From Phycisphaerae bacterium SM23_33 (GTDB taxonomy: Bacteria > Planctomycetota > Phycisphaerae > SM23-33), in the NCBI GenBank assembly GCA_001303665.1, contig LJUF01000295.1, positions 1 through 6,069 on the forward strand: 6,069 nt of DNA, read 5' to 3'. Of this stretch, positions 5,419 to 6,069 are shown piece after piece; positions within the stretch are counted from its first letter, which is position 1, and every line of letters starts with the position of its first letter. A program made the position numbers and the translations under genes. The notes under the pieces are model-generated. The model did not search any database. It had not been told where the DNA came from and was given only the letters and a program-made list of their open reading frames with translations.

Positions 5419-5811
5419 ATGCCGTCCGTCAAGGACCCGCACAGTGTGCAGATCGGAAGCTGCGCCGTCACCGACGTCCTGAGCATCGACTGGGGCGAGG
5501 ACCGCACGCCGATCCACGCCCGGGCTGATGACGACCTGTACGACACCATCGCCGAGTTCGGCGCCGCCACGGTCATCGGCTCGGTCACCTTCCGCGATCC
5601 CGTCCAGGCCCAGAGCCTGGCCAACAAGAGCGGCACCTTCTCCTGCAGCTTCAAAGGCATGGGCGGGGGGCAGGACAGGACGCTGACGATCGCCAATTGC
5701 AGCACCGGCGGCCCGCGGCACGTGGTGGGCCGCGACGCCGTCGCCAACGCCGTCGTCCCCTTTACCGCCCGAAGCGGAGACGGCACCACCAGCCCGGTGT
5801 CGTTGGCCTGA
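5419..5811 (+). CDS. Putative tail tube protein
   Basis: 130 residues. The ATG at 5419 is preceded by TGGAG at 5407-5411 with seven bases of spacing. The protein is beta-rich: VQIGSCAVTDVLSIDWGEDRTPIHARADDD, then IAEFGAATVIGSVTFRDPVQAQSL, SGTFSCSFKGMGGGQDRTLTIANC and a final NAVVPFTARSGDG strand. An early 'SIDWGEDRxPxxARADDD' segment, a central 'VxGSVTFRDPxxAxxL' segment and a 'GTFxxxFKGxxGGxDRTLTI' hairpin followed by a polar C-terminal strand are what one expects for the small beta-barrel tube proteins of tailed phages. It stacks in rings to form the tail channel. It comes after a putative tail terminator and just before a translation-coupled gene. The family assignment is inferred; a small head-decoration protein is a weaker alternative. 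Confidence 0.55.
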   Translation: MPSVKDPHSVQIGSCAVTDVLSIDWGEDRTPIHARADDDLYDTIAEFGAATVIGSVTFRDPVQAQSLANKSGTFSCSFKGMGGGQDRTLTIANCSTGGPRHVVGRDAVANAVVPFTARSGDGTTSPVSLA

Positions 5812-6069
5812 TGCTCGCCGAGCGCGTCAATTACTACAAGGCCCTGGAGCGGGACGCCCGGCGGCCGCTGGGACAGTCGGCCCATCCCGACGACTGCCCC
5901 AAGCTGCTGCTGCACGGCGTGGGCTTCGCCCTCCCGCCGCGCGATGCCCGGATCGTACCCCGGTTCGGTCCCGACGGCGTGCGCCTGGCGGCCTGCGGCG
6001 GGGCGGACTGGCCGGAGACGAATGAGCTCCGACAGGCCATTGCCGCCCTCCGCCGCGACCGGCTGTGCC
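5811..6069 (+). CDS. Unrecognised phage protein, 3'-truncated by the window edge
   Basis: The ATG at 5811 shares its A with the TGA of the tail-tube-like gene (TGATG), which points to coupled translation. The frame then stays open to the end of the window for 86 codons. The visible protein starts MLAERVNYYKALERDARRPL, has HPDDCPKLLLHGVGFALPP in the middle, then RFGPDGVRLAACGGADWPE and a helix NELRQAIAALRRDRL. Codon use is high-GC at third positions, like its neighbours, supporting a real gene. I recognise no family. Position downstream of the tail tube would suit a tail assembly chaperone or a tail accessory protein, but nothing in the residues shows it. Confidence 0.6.
   Translation, partial: MLAERVNYYKALERDARRPLGQSAHPDDCPKLLLHGVGFALPPRDARIVPRFGPDGVRLAACGGADWPETNELRQAIAALRRDRLC

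Noticed and set aside
1..6069. CRISPR arrays, tRNA or rRNA genes, insertion sequences, attachment sites, riboswitches
   Set aside because: No regularly spaced repeats, no cloverleaf-like or rRNA-like segment, no transposase or terminal inverted repeats were seen.

Overview
The window reads as a piece of a high-GC (about two thirds G+C by eye) tailed-phage or prophage genome covering the head and head-tail joining region. Every supported gene is on the + strand, gaps are short, and several stops overlap the next start, so it looks like part of one late structural operon. No host gene, tRNA, integrase or attachment site is visible, so the host cannot be named; any high-GC bacterium would fit. 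I see no obvious promoter or rho-independent terminator.

Layout: (1) 1-711, the 3' part of a coiled-coil scaffold-like gene, open at the window edge. (2) 746-1783, a 345-residue major capsid protein with a strong ribosome binding site. (3) 1790-3967, three tightly coupled genes that do not look structural: a Rossmann-type protein with a GNGPS loop (DUF115/MptE-like, also resembling sialyltransferases), a capsule-polysaccharide (KpsC/KpsS-like) glycosyltransferase-type protein, and a second, diverged DUF115-like protein. (4) 3964-4748, a small beta-rich protein of unknown role followed by a putative head-tail adaptor; their junction is abnormal. (5) 4841-5341, a putative tail terminator. (6) 5419-5811, a putative tail tube protein. 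(7) 5811-6069, the 5' part of an unrecognised gene that leaves the window.

The order scaffold, capsid, adaptor, tail terminator, tail tube is the usual late order of long-tailed phages. No sheath gene lies between the putative terminator and tube, which favours a non-contractile (siphovirus-like) tail. The unexpected part is the three-gene cassette between the capsid gene and the connector genes. All three proteins resemble enzymes that handle activated sugars, and at least two of the resembled families (Maf/GT42-like and KpsC/S-like) use CMP-activated keto-sugars. This suggests, without proving it, a virion-glycosylation or host-surface-glycan function expressed together with the capsid.

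The second notable point is at about 4306-4316. The coding signal moves there from one frame to another with no stop, and the downstream gene has no ATG, GTG or TTG at its apparent beginning. Loss of three bases from a TGATG stop/start overlap would explain this exactly. A single-base deletion in one longer gene, or a recoding event, are alternatives.
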